Assembly (NCBI GenBank): GCA_002633025.1
Contig: NMRB01000622.1
Location: forward strand, 143,602-207,601
Direction of reading: 5' to 3'
DNA length: 64,000 bases
Source of the DNA: Notospermus geniculatus
Taxonomy: Eukaryota; Nemertea; Pilidiophora; Heteronemertea; Lineidae
This document shows, piece by piece, positions 29,901 through 38,835 of this stretch (position 1 is the stretch's first letter; each line of letters starts with the position of its first letter). The translations under genes and the position numbers were made by a program. The notes below the pieces were generated by a model. The model saw only the letters and a list, made by a program, of their open reading frames with translations, was not told the origin of the DNA and did not search any database.

Positions 29901-31572
29901 CCTGTGCATTGCAAGAAAGAAGCCAGTGCCGGGATTGAAGGCTCCCCTTCAAAACATCGCAGCAACCAGGCCCTTGGAGATTGTGGCAACCGACATTACC
30001 GAGATGCCAGTCACCCCCAGAAGAAACAGATATTGCCTGGTGGTGGGTGACCACTTTACCAAATACGTCAATTTATATGCCATGCCGGACCAGACAGCCA
30101 AGACAGTTGCAGACATCCTTTTCAAGCAGTACGTTGTGGAGCACGGGCTGCCGGAGTCCCTCCATTCAGATCAAGGGACGCAATTTGAAGCGGATGTGAT
30201 GCAAGAGTTGTGTGCTATGCTCCAAATCGATAAGACGCGAACCACTCCGTACCACCCTATGGGGAATGGTATGATCGAGAGGTTCAACGAGACTTTGAAG
30301 AACGCAATAGCCAAGCTGACCAAGGAACATGGTCGAGATTGGGATCTACACCTCGGCCCCATCCAATTGGCCTATAATTCCAGCGTTCACGATTCTACGG
30401 GGTACACCCCGTTCTACCTCAACAAAGGCAGGGAACCCCGCCTAGTTCCAGATCTGATATATGGGAGCCCATCAACAGATTATTGGAAGTCTACTGGTGC
30501 CTATGCCAAGGACGTGTTTGGAGAAATGCAAAATGCATTTCAACAGACGACAGATAACGCCAAGGCCGCCCAAGCACGGCAAAAGAACGTGTATGACAAG
30601 TGGTCTAGGCACCATCCGTACCACCCAGGGGATCAGGTCTGGTTACATAACCCGGTAGCCAAGGATAGGCACAGGAAGCTGTTGTTACCCTGGACTGGAC
30701 CCTACATTGTCACCAAGAGGTTCCAGTTGGCCAATGGTTTACCTGGTGTCACTTACAGAGTGGAACACCCAGAGACCAAGCATGAACTTGTGGTACACCA
30801 CAACCGCTTGAAGCCATTCGTCGCACCGCGGATTCCACGTCCTTTATCGAGGTTACCAACTCACACTCAACAGGAGAACAGACAAACTCAGACAGTAGAC
30901 GTTCCAGCCAAGCAACCGGGGGCGCCACCCGTCAGGCCCACACCAGAGCCAATTAGAGTGCAATTACCTGCACCAGCATTGCCACAGCCATTGCCTGCTG
31001 TGGTAGGAGGATTTCCACTGCCAGCTCTTCCGCCAGTACCACCTCCGCTGCCAGTGGTCAGGCCACAGGTGCCTGTCCCACTTCCACGCAGGCGACGGCT
31101 TGCCATACCACCAGCGCCGCCGTTACCACCAGTGCGACCACCACCAGCGCCAGTGATTCTGCGTCGTCGGCCACGACCACCAGCTGTCCCTCCACAGCCA
31201 CAGGACCCCCCAGTTTTACTACCAGATGCAGGGCATCAGCCCCAAAGGGGGGAGGAGGCAGTAGACGTGCAGTTGCCAGGAGTGCTCCAGCCGGAGCCAC
31301 CACCGCCGGAGCCGGTGGAACCACCGCCACTGCCAGTGGAACGACAGCCATTACCAAGGGAGGCTCAACAACCAGTGCAACAGCAACAGCAACCAGTGGG
31401 AAGACCGCAATCACCAGCCCAGCAGGAAGCAACACAAGAGCAGCCACCTGCCGAACCGACCAGGACCCGCTCAGGCCGGGAAGTCCACAAACCAAAGTAC
31501 TTGGAGGACTACGTGGAGCAGATTCGGGAAAAGCTGCCCTTTTCATTCTTCAAGGGATGGAAAATCACCTGA
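26950..31572 (+). CDS. pol: Gypsy Pol polyprotein (PR-RT-RH-IN), RT with internal deletion
   Basis: The frame is open from 26932 to TGA at 31570; it is probably entered by frameshift near 26950. Residue numbers count from 26932. The protease has DTGA at 47-50. The RT holds FCVDYRKLN, DLTSGYWQVP, LPFGLCNAP and YLDD (432-435). RNase H starts with YTDAS (Asp 581) and DKELWAI. After a 190-residue linker with three imperfect NTQP-x-x-GEPP repeats come the integrase HHCC finger (about 951-992), the catalytic D1021, D1080 and E1116 (D-35-E), and a GPYIV motif. A proline-rich tail of about 230 residues ends with TRSGREVHKPKYLEDYV. The block that normally joins 'VEHEINTG' to the '(K)KDG-FRFCVDY' strand, about 50 residues, is absent without loss of frame, so this RT lacks part of the fingers and is probably inactive. 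Confidence 0.93.
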   Translation, partial: KLDRAVDEGRLAAKKDRPSSKRVVPRILMHIRDDVVPVLFDTGADISVMREDVWTSVYTPEEREPLKPVQEGTFGVSGEPLAVRGSTTVPIQLGPLTFRHAVKVVERLDSPLILGWDFIRKYNVRIQPQRKSVVVWDHEFPLIDEKKMPEVCRARLLNSVTVPPRTEIIVPAYLMHDRGSPRSSYAGILEPEMQIPGAMISRIAATVDDALIPIRIMNPGDQATDIDRGTLLGQFHSLQSGDPDTVRRTYELMEEFEPEVTPSKPQWMDGDLPAVDLSKCKFTGKGQLGRLKKLLREFSNVFSRGPNDRGLTDLVEHEINTGGFRFCVDYRKLNAVTCKNAHSLPRIDDSLATMAGAAVFSNLDLTSGYWQVPVAKSSQDKTAFSIGPKLYRFTRLPFGLCNAPPLFQRLVELVFAGMSWKQMMTYLDDFAIFTKDFDTHMQVLREVFQRLGKAGLKLQPKKCHLVRDRITFLGHQISKDGIKPDPSNIDKVKDWPVPRSVKDVQSFLGLASYYRRFVRGFSDLARPLTRLTQKEVPFIWDNQCQDAFEILKAKLVSPPVLGYPKWGDPFIIYTDASDFAVGAVLAQQQGKEEKVIAYYSNSLSQTERNWCTYDKELWAIVRALRQAHIYLYGSKFTIVRDHRPLLQRNKLKWDADVTQKRTRWMNELSTWGDIDIQYRPGKQNGNADAMSRRPVQTHKLADLATDLFAPAPVMKPVDPPKTTSKGIQTNINTQPALGEPPKLEKKQSSINTQPERGEPPKLEKKRSRRKKKKFRDTPEVNTNTLPMNQPEDYNTQPTKGEPPWPEISTLQEENSRGASGATPPRIMTYTDYDIIPNETVPSQGGIRATTIEPATSAEGIPIIAAEQHADPVVAQVYQWVKSGIKPCKAAIKDQSREIKTYWRLYDNMEIKDDTLTVKWTPKNSRKCRYQQVVPSGLRPQIMEEIHAGLFSVHFGRRKTTRRIQDRFFWPGMVTDVAEYVKTCPLCIARKKPVPGLKAPLQNIAATRPLEIVATDITEMPVTPRRNRYCLVVGDHFTKYVNLYAMPDQTAKTVADILFKQYVVEHGLPESLHSDQGTQFEADVMQELCAMLQIDKTRTTPYHPMGNGMIERFNETLKNAIAKLTKEHGRDWDLHLGPIQLAYNSSVHDSTGYTPFYLNKGREPRLVPDLIYGSPSTDYWKSTGAYAKDVFGEMQNAFQQTTDNAKAAQARQKNVYDKWSRHHPYHPGDQVWLHNPVAKDRHRKLLLPWTGPYIVTKRFQLANGLPGVTYRVEHPETKHELVVHHNRLKPFVAPRIPRPLSRLPTHTQQENRQTQTVDVPAKQPGAPPVRPTPEPIRVQLPAPALPQPLPAVVGGFPLPALPPVPPPLPVVRPQVPVPLPRRRRLAIPPAPPLPPVRPPPAPVILRRRPRPPAVPPQPQDPPVLLPDAGHQPQRGEEAVDVQLPGVLQPEPPPPEPVEPPPLPVERQPLPREAQQPVQQQQQPVGRPQSPAQQEATQEQPPAEPTRTRSGREVHKPKYLEDYVEQIREKLPFSFFKGWKIT

Positions 31573-31710
31573 TTGGGAGGAATTCATCTGTGTTGTGCTG
31601 ACTTTACCGATTTGGACATTGTTATTATTCATATAACATAACTGAAATTGTGTCTATATTGATTGTATTGCCTACGTTATTTCTATAACCGGGTGAACCC
31701 GTACTGTGCT

Positions 31711-31872
31711 TATATAAGTACTGTTTCTTTCAGCTGGGAACCCAGCGGCCAAGAAGAAAGTTATTATGCTAATCATTTATTTCCCTTTCAGCGATTGACT
31801 GGTGGAGTCACCATTTACATGTTTAAGTTGTTGCCTATATTTAGTCTTGACCGATCTCTTTTGTCGTTACAG
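31711..31872 (+). promoter_or_regulatory. TATA-like box and splice acceptors upstream of ORF3
   Basis: Between pol and ORF3 there is TATATAAG at 31711-31718 and three pyrimidine-tract AG sites (ending at 31733, 31791 and 31872). The last lies four bases before the ORF3 ATG. This fits expression of ORF3 from a spliced or internally started mRNA, as for env in retroviruses. No donor has been assigned. Confidence 0.4.
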
Positions 31873-31876
31873 CCTG

Positions 31877-32749
31877 ATGGCGACAGGAGGTTACGACCCC
31901 GGGGATGCCCCCGAAATAATAGAGATAACGATGCAGGATGTGGAAGGCGTCCGAACCCTGACCAGGGAGGTCCCTCCCGGTGCGGATGAAGATACAATCA
32001 CCCTCCAAGCTATGGAAGAGTTGGCCGCGACGACCAGGGAGCCCCCTGTCGTTCCGTTGCCCCCCGTGGCACCAGCGCCCACTACCTGTATTCCCGCAGT
32101 GGCGCCACCACCGCTGTGGGTTTTCTCCGATTCCACATTAAAAGGATTATTTGAGTATGGAGACGTGACCAGGCGATTTGCCACCTTCAAGATCCTTCCG
32201 GGCGCCACCTTGGCGCGCGTAGCCGATGTGGCTCGTCGCCACTTGCGGGGGACCCCCCGCCCAGCCATTGTCGTTATGGTGGCTGGATCGAACGATTTCT
32301 ACCCAAGGAGGGACTACACCAGTCGGCCACCACGGGAAACCCTTACACCTGTTCAGAGGGCCAACCGGCTGGCCAGGTTCTCCACCACTTTTGGTCTCCA
32401 TGTGGGCAGGGTTTTGGCCGCCCTGCACCCTGGGCAGAAACTAATGGTGGCTACTGTACCGCCCAGGCGGAATGCGACCCAAGCAGAGGAATCCCTCATC
32501 TTGGCCATACACAGTATGGTCATATCGGACAATGAGGGGAGAGGCCTCCCGACTCCTGATCTGTTTAAATGGCTCAGTGTTTATAGAAAAGTAGCAGGAC
32601 GGTCTATGTACACTGGAGCCCGGAACAGCCGTCTTGGACCGGATGGGGTGCACCCCACGCCAGCAAGCTGTATTAAATTAGCTAATGAAATACAGTATCA
32701 ATATCGGCTGGTGACCGGCCAGCCTGTGGACCGTTGCCATGAGCACTAG
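31877..32749 (+). CDS. ORF3: SGNH (GDSL-like) hydrolase-like protein in the env position
   Basis: The likely start is ATG at 31877 (MATGGYDPG), giving 290 residues; the frame is open from 31802, and residue numbers below count from there. An acidic N-terminus and a Pro/Val-rich stretch (81-104) precede an SGNH-like domain. Block I is LWVFSDSTLKGL (candidate nucleophile Ser 111), a later strand reads KILPGATLARVAD, block III is VVMVAGSNDFY (Asn 164), and block V is LGPDGVHPTPASC (Asp 281, His 284), followed by IKLANEI. The MVATVPPRRN strand is also typical. SGNH proteins are esterases or acyl hydrolases. There is no signal peptide or membrane anchor, so this is not an envelope glycoprotein. 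It sits in sense orientation 305 nt after pol inside the element. The domain call is by eye; the family is divergent in block I (SDS rather than GDS). Confidence 0.75.
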   Translation: MATGGYDPGDAPEIIEITMQDVEGVRTLTREVPPGADEDTITLQAMEELAATTREPPVVPLPPVAPAPTTCIPAVAPPPLWVFSDSTLKGLFEYGDVTRRFATFKILPGATLARVADVARRHLRGTPRPAIVVMVAGSNDFYPRRDYTSRPPRETLTPVQRANRLARFSTTFGLHVGRVLAALHPGQKLMVATVPPRRNATQAEESLILAIHSMVISDNEGRGLPTPDLFKWLSVYRKVAGRSMYTGARNSRLGPDGVHPTPASCIKLANEIQYQYRLVTGQPVDRCHEH

Positions 32750-32956
32750 GTTTTTCTCAGTTCAGGGGTTTCCCCCTGCTGACCTAGTGGTCTACACTGG
32801 TTCAGTGACTGGACTTGACGTTTGGGGGATTCCCCATCGTCACCTGAACTGTTCATTAACTCAGGAATAACGATGTGTTCTCGGACGGATTATGTGTGTG
32901 AACTGCTCAGTATTCTGTAGAGGATATTGCCGTAATTTGGATTACACTGCTGTGAC

Positions 32957-33576
32957 NNNNNNNNNNNNNNNNNNNNNNNNNNNNNNNNNNNNNNNNNNNN
33001 NNNNNNNNNNNNNNNNNNNNNNNNNNNNNNNNNNNNNNNNNNNNNNNNNNNNNNNNNNNNNNNNNNNNNNNNNNNNNNNNNNNNNNNNNNNNNNNNNNNN
33101 NNNNNNNNNNNNNNNNNNNNNNNNNNNNNNNNNNNNNNNNNNNNNNNNNNNNNNNNNNNNNNNNNNNNNNNNNNNNNNNNNNNNNNNNNNNNNNNNNNNN
33201 NNNNNNNNNNNNNNNNNNNNNNNNNNNNNNNNNNNNNNNNNNNNNNNNNNNNNNNNNNNNNNNNNNNNNNNNNNNNNNNNNNNNNNNNNNNNNNNNNNNN
33301 NNNNNNNNNNNNNNNNNNNNNNNNNNNNNNNNNNNNNNNNNNNNNNNNNNNNNNNNNNNNNNNNNNNNNNNNNNNNNNNNNNNNNNNNNNNNNNNNNNNN
33401 NNNNNNNNNNNNNNNNNNNNNNNNNNNNNNNNNNNNNNNNNNNNNNNNNNNNNNNNNNNNNNNNNNNNNNNNNNNNNNNNNNNNNNNNNNNNNNNNNNNN
33501 NNNNNNNNNNNNNNNNNNNNNNNNNNNNNNNNNNNNNNNNNNNNNNNNNNNNNNNNNNNNNNNNNNNNNNNNNNNN
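32957..33576. other. Assembly gap of 620 N
   Basis: All bases are undetermined. The gap should contain the right end of the gypsy element, including the polypurine tract and 3' LTR. Confidence 1.
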
Positions 33577-34318
33577 CCCAAAACCACTGTTTTCTGACAG
33601 ATAAGCAGTTCGCCCCCCTCAAATCGTTCCGAATGCAACAATAAGAAAAAAAGTGACGCGAGCGCCACCTGTTGTCTTCGTCTCGCAACGTCTTTTCGTG
33701 GTGTATGCTGTCTTCGTTTCGTCTCGTAGATTGTTTGTGCTCAACAACATAAACATTTTCTCCATGCAAGACATGTTATGATGTGTTAAAGATATATTCT
33801 TTATGCAAAACTTTTTCTTCGTCTTACAGAAAAAGTGTCTCCTGCATGGTTGTTTGTTCTCGTTTCGCAACATAAACATTTTCTACATGGTAGTTTGTTC
33901 TCGTTTCGCAACCTCTCTGTTCTCGTTTCGTCGTCCCTTTTTTGCACTGATAACCGCCCATACAATGGCATGGTATGGTTAGCTTTAAAATGGTCACCGT
34001 GCATGATCACACCAATAAAACACCGAACACGTCGATATGTCGGATAAAAACACTTCATTCCTGGTCACTACTGGCTGTAGCTGGTTTCTATCAGTCTCAG
34101 TCATTTTTGTGTTTGGTCACCATGTTTACATCATGTGACCAAGAAAATAACCAATCAGCATTCATTTGGACGAATGAATTTGCGGATGGTTCTGTGAGTG
34201 TAGCCAATCAGCGAGCGCACCGGGATCTTGGTAAGCCTCCAAACAGTAATTTCGCAGTTTGATCCAAGACGCTTGTTCGATCCCCACATTCGAAACAGCA
34301 GCTGGGTGACCGAGACTA
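33577..34318. other. Intergenic with TTCTCGTTTCGCAAC echoes
   Basis: Short recurring words TTCGTTTCG/TTCTCGTTTCGCAAC and 'acataaacattttctncatg' occur at 33700-33930. No gene is recognised. Confidence 0.55.
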
Positions 34319-34439
34319 GGGCCCGTATTCTAGAAGCCTCCTTAACTGTAAGGTCCACTTTAAGCTTTTGTATTCTGCCCTGCAAACAATAGCTAAAGGT
34401 AAACCTTAGAGTTAAGGAAGCTTCTAGAATACGGCCCTA
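34319..34439. mobile_element. MITE with CCGTATTCTAGAA ends, copy 2
   Basis: GGCCCGTATTCTAGAAGC and GCTTCTAGAATACGGCCC are complementary; the core GCCCTGCAAACAATAGCTAA is identical to copy 1 at 14316-14408. Confidence 0.9.
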
Positions 34440-34610
34440 GATCATGAGATGTTTATGGCCTCGGCTTATTGACACAACTAGAAAGGAAGTTTCCTGTATC
34501 AATCCCTCTGACAAAGGAAGGCTTTGTTTATATAAGGAAAGTATATTTGCACCCGACACCTGCTGAAATACAGGGTGGTTGTGTTGAGGAGTTCAGCTTT
34601 GGTCAACACT

Positions 34611-34989
34611 AGCCGTGTTTACACCTGAGGAAATTGCCGGGCCTGACCCGGCTCTGACCCGCCTTTTTTGCGTTTACACCTATGAAAATCGGATCCGGAT
34701 TAAAAATTGCCGGACTAATTTAGCCCGCTTTCGCTCGGCGGGTCTGATCCGGATTATACTTTAGCCCGGCAATTTCAAAGGTGTGGACAGAAAAATGCCG
34801 GGCTAAAACGTTTACTGGACCCACCGACAGGTGTCGGTCTGCTAAAATTGAATGGGTGGTGTGTCTATAAATAGCATGGCCAGCGTTCAATATCGTAAGA
34901 CGAATAATAGGTGTGGACAGAAAATTCAATGGATCCGGGTTAAATTCGAACCCGGGCCTGGAAAAATTGCATAGGTGTAAACACGGCTT
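34611..34989. mobile_element. Foldback with AGCCGTGTTTACACCT ends
   Basis: AGCCGTGTTTACACCT at the left pairs with AGGTGTAAACACGGCT at the right. GGATCCGGATTA and GCCCGGCAATTT blocks pair inside. A weaker relative is at 47444-47823. Confidence 0.85.
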
Positions 34990-35019
34990 ATGATAAGGTT
35001 CTAAAATTCCTACATGCAT

Positions 35020-35290
35020 TAACATATTTTTGTCTTCAGGTTCCATATTCATCAACAGACTTAAGCCAAGGAGTGGTAATTATCTTTTGTGGTGAACAAA
35101 GGATAAGCGTCAGACTTAAGTACATAGGCCTGCATTGTAGTTTTATGAGTATGGGTGCAGGGCCTATATTCATAAACACACTTAAGTCAAAGTGTCCTTT
35201 GTGTTTAACAACGATAAATGTCACAGACTTAAGTACACGTACATGTAGTTTATGAATATGGGCGGGACCTTATTACAAAAGACTCTTAAG
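35020..35290. repeat. Foldback cluster with ACTTAAG and CATATTCATAAAC words
   Basis: CCTATATTCATAAACACACT and AGTTTATGAATATGGGC pair; the neighbouring CCATATTCATCAACAGACTTAAG is a further arm. This is the same general style as the GATTCACAAAG family. Confidence 0.65.
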
Positions 35291-36330
35291 CCTTAAAAGG
35301 CATTTAGCGGGCCCTTAGCTGTCGCCCTCTTGATTCTGGCTCTGATTCGTCGGAATACGTCCAATCAGAATACAAATCTGCTGTGATGACGTATCAGTGG
35401 AAGGTATTCCCCAAAGAAGCCAAGATGCTGTAGACCATGACGATTCGTGTACAAACCTGTACATCGTGCCTATATATTGTGTACATCTGTCTGCAGCGCT
35501 AACGGCACGCTGCAGGAGTCGAAATGAGATAGCAGGGTGATTTCTTCAACGGACTATCCGCAGGAAATTTAGCTGATGGTTCTAAACGTCGTTGGGATAG
35601 GTCACTGAGTATCCATCTGGCCGACAGTCGCTGCACTACCTCGCTGAATGCTCGAAGCGAGAAATGTTGGACGCCAGACGCCATTTTGGAAACAGTGAGC
35701 TGGTCTTGGTTGTGTCACAACCTGAACAACAGGGCACAAGCCTCCAAAATAACCTGGTGACGTTGCGTCGGTTTGTGACCCTGACGAACAACAGTCAAAT
35801 CCGCCATTTTGCGTAGGGTTATGTGATGCGTCGCGCCTCACAACGCCGGTGTCGGGAGCATACTTCCGCGGTAAAAGTAGTTCCTGAAGAAATGACATTT
35901 CTGATAAATATTTGCTACTTTTATTGTATTTTATGATGATTTCCGATCAAAAAAATATACATGTATTTGAGTCAATTTATTCGCATATTTACATCGGATT
36001 GGAAGACCCATAATAGAATATTTTATTGCTTCGGGAATGGCAAACAAATAAACAGTGCACACACTGCATCAGAAAAGCGAAATGCATGTCAGCGCGCTGT
36101 ACATTCTGTAGTGTATGGCATGATGGCGATCCCGATTTGGCTCAACAAAAACGCTCAATAACTCGCAACATCTTAGTAAAATTCACTTTTGTGTGTCATA
36201 TTGTATTAAATTACGAAGTGGCTATTTATCAAGCCCGGCTTGCTAAACAGTACGCAAAATTGGGCTTAAACGTCGAGCTGCCCGTATTTCCGGAAGCAGG
36301 TGATAAATACTCTACCAATGTCTACAGTGT
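35291..36330. other. Intergenic, nothing recognised
   Basis: No gene or repeat arm recognised. Open frames of about 60-115 codons here show no domain or codon signal. Confidence 0.5.
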
Positions 36331-36410
36331 GTTGATTAGCGTAGTGCAAAGAATGTGGGGCCTACACCCCTGAGGTCGAGGGTTCGATTCCCATGTGGTC
36401 ATGATATTTT
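36331..36410 (+). repeat. tRNA-derived relic (SINE-like)
   Basis: GATTAGCGTAGTGC (A-box-like) and GAGGGTTCGATTCCCATG (B box) are followed by a T run. Cloverleaf pairing is incomplete, so it is not called as a functional tRNA. Confidence 0.5.
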
Positions 36411-37394
36411 TTCATTTTTTTTTTCTTTTTCTTGTTTTCGTTTTCTTAGAAAATAATGTTGACTTTCCAAATTTCTACATACAACAACTGGTTAATTATT
36501 TTTTTCTTAGTGGTGACACTGATAAAATCGTCTACAGAATCGTCGCATCATCCTGCTGGGCACACCCCGGTGTCCGGACTCACCGGCAGATTCTGACCCA
36601 CAAACCCCAGCAGATTAATCTTGAGACTGACGAAAACCGAGAGTCTGAAGCTAGGCATGCTAAGATTTGGGTCATCACACAGAAACAAGGGTTGAAAAAA
36701 GGATAAATTGGCTTCGGAGACCCCCATGTTGCGAGCAATGAAGCACCACCACACTGCCGACTTCCCAACTAAACAAGCTGAAGCCATTGCATATTCATGA
36801 GGAGGCGTGTCTTTATTGCCAGCTCGAGGAACAATGCTGAATTTGAAGCCTGCTTGTCAAGCTAGCTCGATAAATAGCACTGAATCCACGTACTCCTCAT
36901 CGAGCGGCTTGACAAATAAGACCGAAAGTAGTGCTTATTCATCGAGCGGCTCGATAAATAAACCCGGTCATTAAATTAACCCAAAACTGCCATCGTTAGG
37001 TTCTTTTTCGACACAAAAGTGGTGAATTTCACCGAACTATATCTTCTAGTGGATGAGTTAAAGTAGTCCGAAAGTAGATCCAGGTTGTTCGGTCGCCGTA
37101 TTACTCTCCCAGCTATAGGTGATTTTTCCTCCGGGACTAAATCCCAAACCCAATTCTCGCAATGTCTCGCGGGATTTGGTCTCGGTGTTACGGTTGGGTT
37201 GTGTCACCCAGACCCGCTGCATTCAGAATCAGGCTAATGCATTATCCATTTGAAACATACGCACGAGGTACCAAGGTATTTTAGAATGGTTGATCCTGAA
37301 TTTGCTGTTCTCACTTGTTGCCCTTTGCCTACCGTCGTTATGTTGGTCACATGTGGCTATTGCTGTAATGTCTGTTTTATAGTCCGGTCAATCA
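36411..37394. other. Intergenic / 3' flank of the minus-strand synthetase exon
   Basis: T-rich start, then echoes of CATCGAGCGGCTNGANAAATAA (36898, 36938). No gene recognised. The 3' UTR of the exon at 37395 must lie in its right part. Confidence 0.5.
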
Positions 37395-37516
37395 TCAGTC
37401 CTGTTCTTTGAGTCTCTCACGAAGAACTCGCCGTAGAATTTTGCCACTTGGTGATTTGGGGATCGCATCGACCATGATTACTCCACCACGTAGGCGTTTA
37501 CTTGAAACAACTCGCT
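37395..37516 (-). CDS. Acyl-CoA synthetase/4CL-like, terminal exon 8
   Basis: After a TTTGTTTGCAG acceptor the exon reads (G)[20 protein letters not shown] followed by [21 protein letters not shown] and [14 protein letters not shown] holds the catalytic lysine motif (A10) of 4CL/luciferase-type adenylating enzymes. It starts with two bases that complete a codon opened by one base, which matches exon 7 at 53199-53364 on the same strand. There is no peroxisomal SKL tail. The preceding exon would lie 15.7 kb away, with opposite-strand exons 44886-50100 in between. Confidence 0.85.
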
Positions 37517-38297
37517 CTGCAAACAAAAATCATTGATATTTTTCTGTAATGCTGATGCCAGGTCGACCTTGCAATGGCACAGAACAGGCGCCGACTGACG
37601 CCGAATCGGTTAATGTCGTCCTGGGTATAACAGAAATATACTCAGGTTCAATGTCGTCCTACAAAACTATACCCTGGGTATAGTTCGATCTACAAAAGTA
37701 TACCCAGTACCGTAGTTTTGAGCCTGGGTACGAGTTAGGAATGGATGGCCGCCATTTTGTTTCTCGCTTCAACTAAGACGGTAGTTTTGCAATCAGCATC
37801 GTCAAAATACCAGTCAGTATTGTCAGCTTTTGTGCCCATCGATAGCAGGGGCCATTAACCTTTGTCTTAACACAATGGTCCAAACTTATCGCAAGTTAAG
37901 CTCACAATTTCAAAGAAATGAGCAAACGAACAGAGCTGATCTGCGTCATATGTTTGTTCGGTGTCGTGTGTTCATCTACGTCCGCATCGACATTACATCA
38001 GCCGTGCTGCGAGTACTATTGCGGATTTGAGTGACGATAAACGGCACGAAAAATTCTTTGATGACTGTCGGTACGATATATTAAAATGGTGCCCATCGTG
38101 TCGGGCGCTAGATGTTTTTCGACTTATCATGCTTGTGCCGGTGATATGGCATTTGCAAGAACAATCTCGTCTTCAGGTGCTGTATCCAATCCTCGGTATG
38201 CTGTATCCAATTCTCGGTATACTTTTGTAGATCGAACTATACCTAGGGTATAATTTTGTGGACTACTTTGTGGACTAATTTTGTGGACTACTTTTGT

Positions 38298-38515
38298 GGA
38301 GATTGTTTGGACTACTCGCAGGGTACTTATGGACGCCTCGTTTAAACACGGGTCATTGAACCATCTTTTTTGAAGATGGGGATTTGGCCTAGTGGTTTAA
38401 GGCGTGTGCCCCTGAGTGCTGGCAATTGATGCCATATGCGAGGGTTCGTGGGTTCGATTCTGGTAGGAAGCAATGTCTTTCACCTTTGAAACCCTATTTC
38501 TATTTCACATTCTTT
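38298..38515 (+). repeat. tRNA-derived SINE, copy 1
   Basis: GGAGATTGTTTGGACTACTC opens a 218-bp unit whose tRNA-like part (38376-38470) has A box TGGCCTAGTGG, a long variable region and B box GGGTTCGATTC, as in Leu/Ser-type tRNAs. The unit is repeated almost exactly at 38569-38786. A third, inverted copy of the tRNA part is at 42222-42335. Confidence 0.8.
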
Positions 38516-38568
38516 ACTTGTATCTCCTCTATTTGTGACCCTGTATAACATAAAAACTGTTTGGGTTC

Positions 38569-38786
38569 GGAGATTGTTTGGACTACTCGCAGGGTACTTA
38601 TGGACGCCTCGTTTAAACACGGGTCATTGAACCATCTTTTTTGAAGATGGGGATTTGGCCTCGTGGTTTAAGGCGTGTGCCCCTGAGTGCTGGAGATTGA
38701 TGCCATATGCGAGGGTTCGTGGGTTCGATTCTGGTAGGAAGCAATGTCTTTCACCTTTGAAACCCTATTTCTATTTCACATTCTTT
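38569..38786 (+). repeat. tRNA-derived SINE, copy 2
   Basis: A direct, nearly identical repeat of 38298-38515, separated by about 53 bp. A tandem duplication of an already inserted SINE is more likely than two insertions because the flanking sequence is duplicated as well. Confidence 0.85.
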
Positions 38787-38835
38787 GTATAATTTTGTGG
38801 GACGACATTAACCTGGGTATACTTAACCGATTCGG

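Larger units (their letters stand above)
24712..32956 (+). mobile_element. Ty3/gypsy LTR retrotransposon with SGNH-like third ORF
   Basis: In order: LTR, primer-binding site, about 400-nt leader, gag (25367-26956), -1 frameshift site, pol with protease, reverse transcriptase, RNase H and integrase (to 31572), and a third ORF (31877-32749). The PR-RT-RH-IN order is diagnostic of Ty3/gypsy (Metaviridae). The right part, including the 3' LTR, is lost in the N gap that starts at 32957. Reading frames are open over nearly 7 kb, which points to a young insertion, although RT lacks a block (see pol). Confidence 0.92.
37600..38835. mobile_element. Foldback of 1.24 kb holding a duplicated SINE
   Basis: The end GCCGAATCGGTTAA pairs with TTAACCGATTCGGC at 38822-38835; nearby GTCGTCCTGGGTATA and CTGGGTATAC words pair in part. 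Inner arms GGGTATAGTTCGATCTACAA and TTTGTAGATCGAACTATACC also pair. Two copies of a tRNA-derived SINE sit in its right half. Confidence 0.85.

Noticed and set aside
31058-31546. Minus-strand 162-codon open frame, Ala/Val-rich
   Set aside because: It is the antisense of the proline-rich Pol tail; CCA-rich codons leave no stops on the other strand.
31802-32749. ORF3 read as a retroviral envelope protein
   Set aside because: No signal peptide, no transmembrane anchor, no furin-type site and no cysteine pattern; the motifs fit an SGNH hydrolase instead.
32892-33769. Long open frames across the N gap on both strands
   Set aside because: They exist only because N codons are not stops; the real sequence is unknown.
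38376-38470. Possible functional tRNA-Leu/Ser gene
   Set aside because: A and B boxes are good but the stems are mismatched, and the segment is a repeated SINE with a non-tRNA tail.
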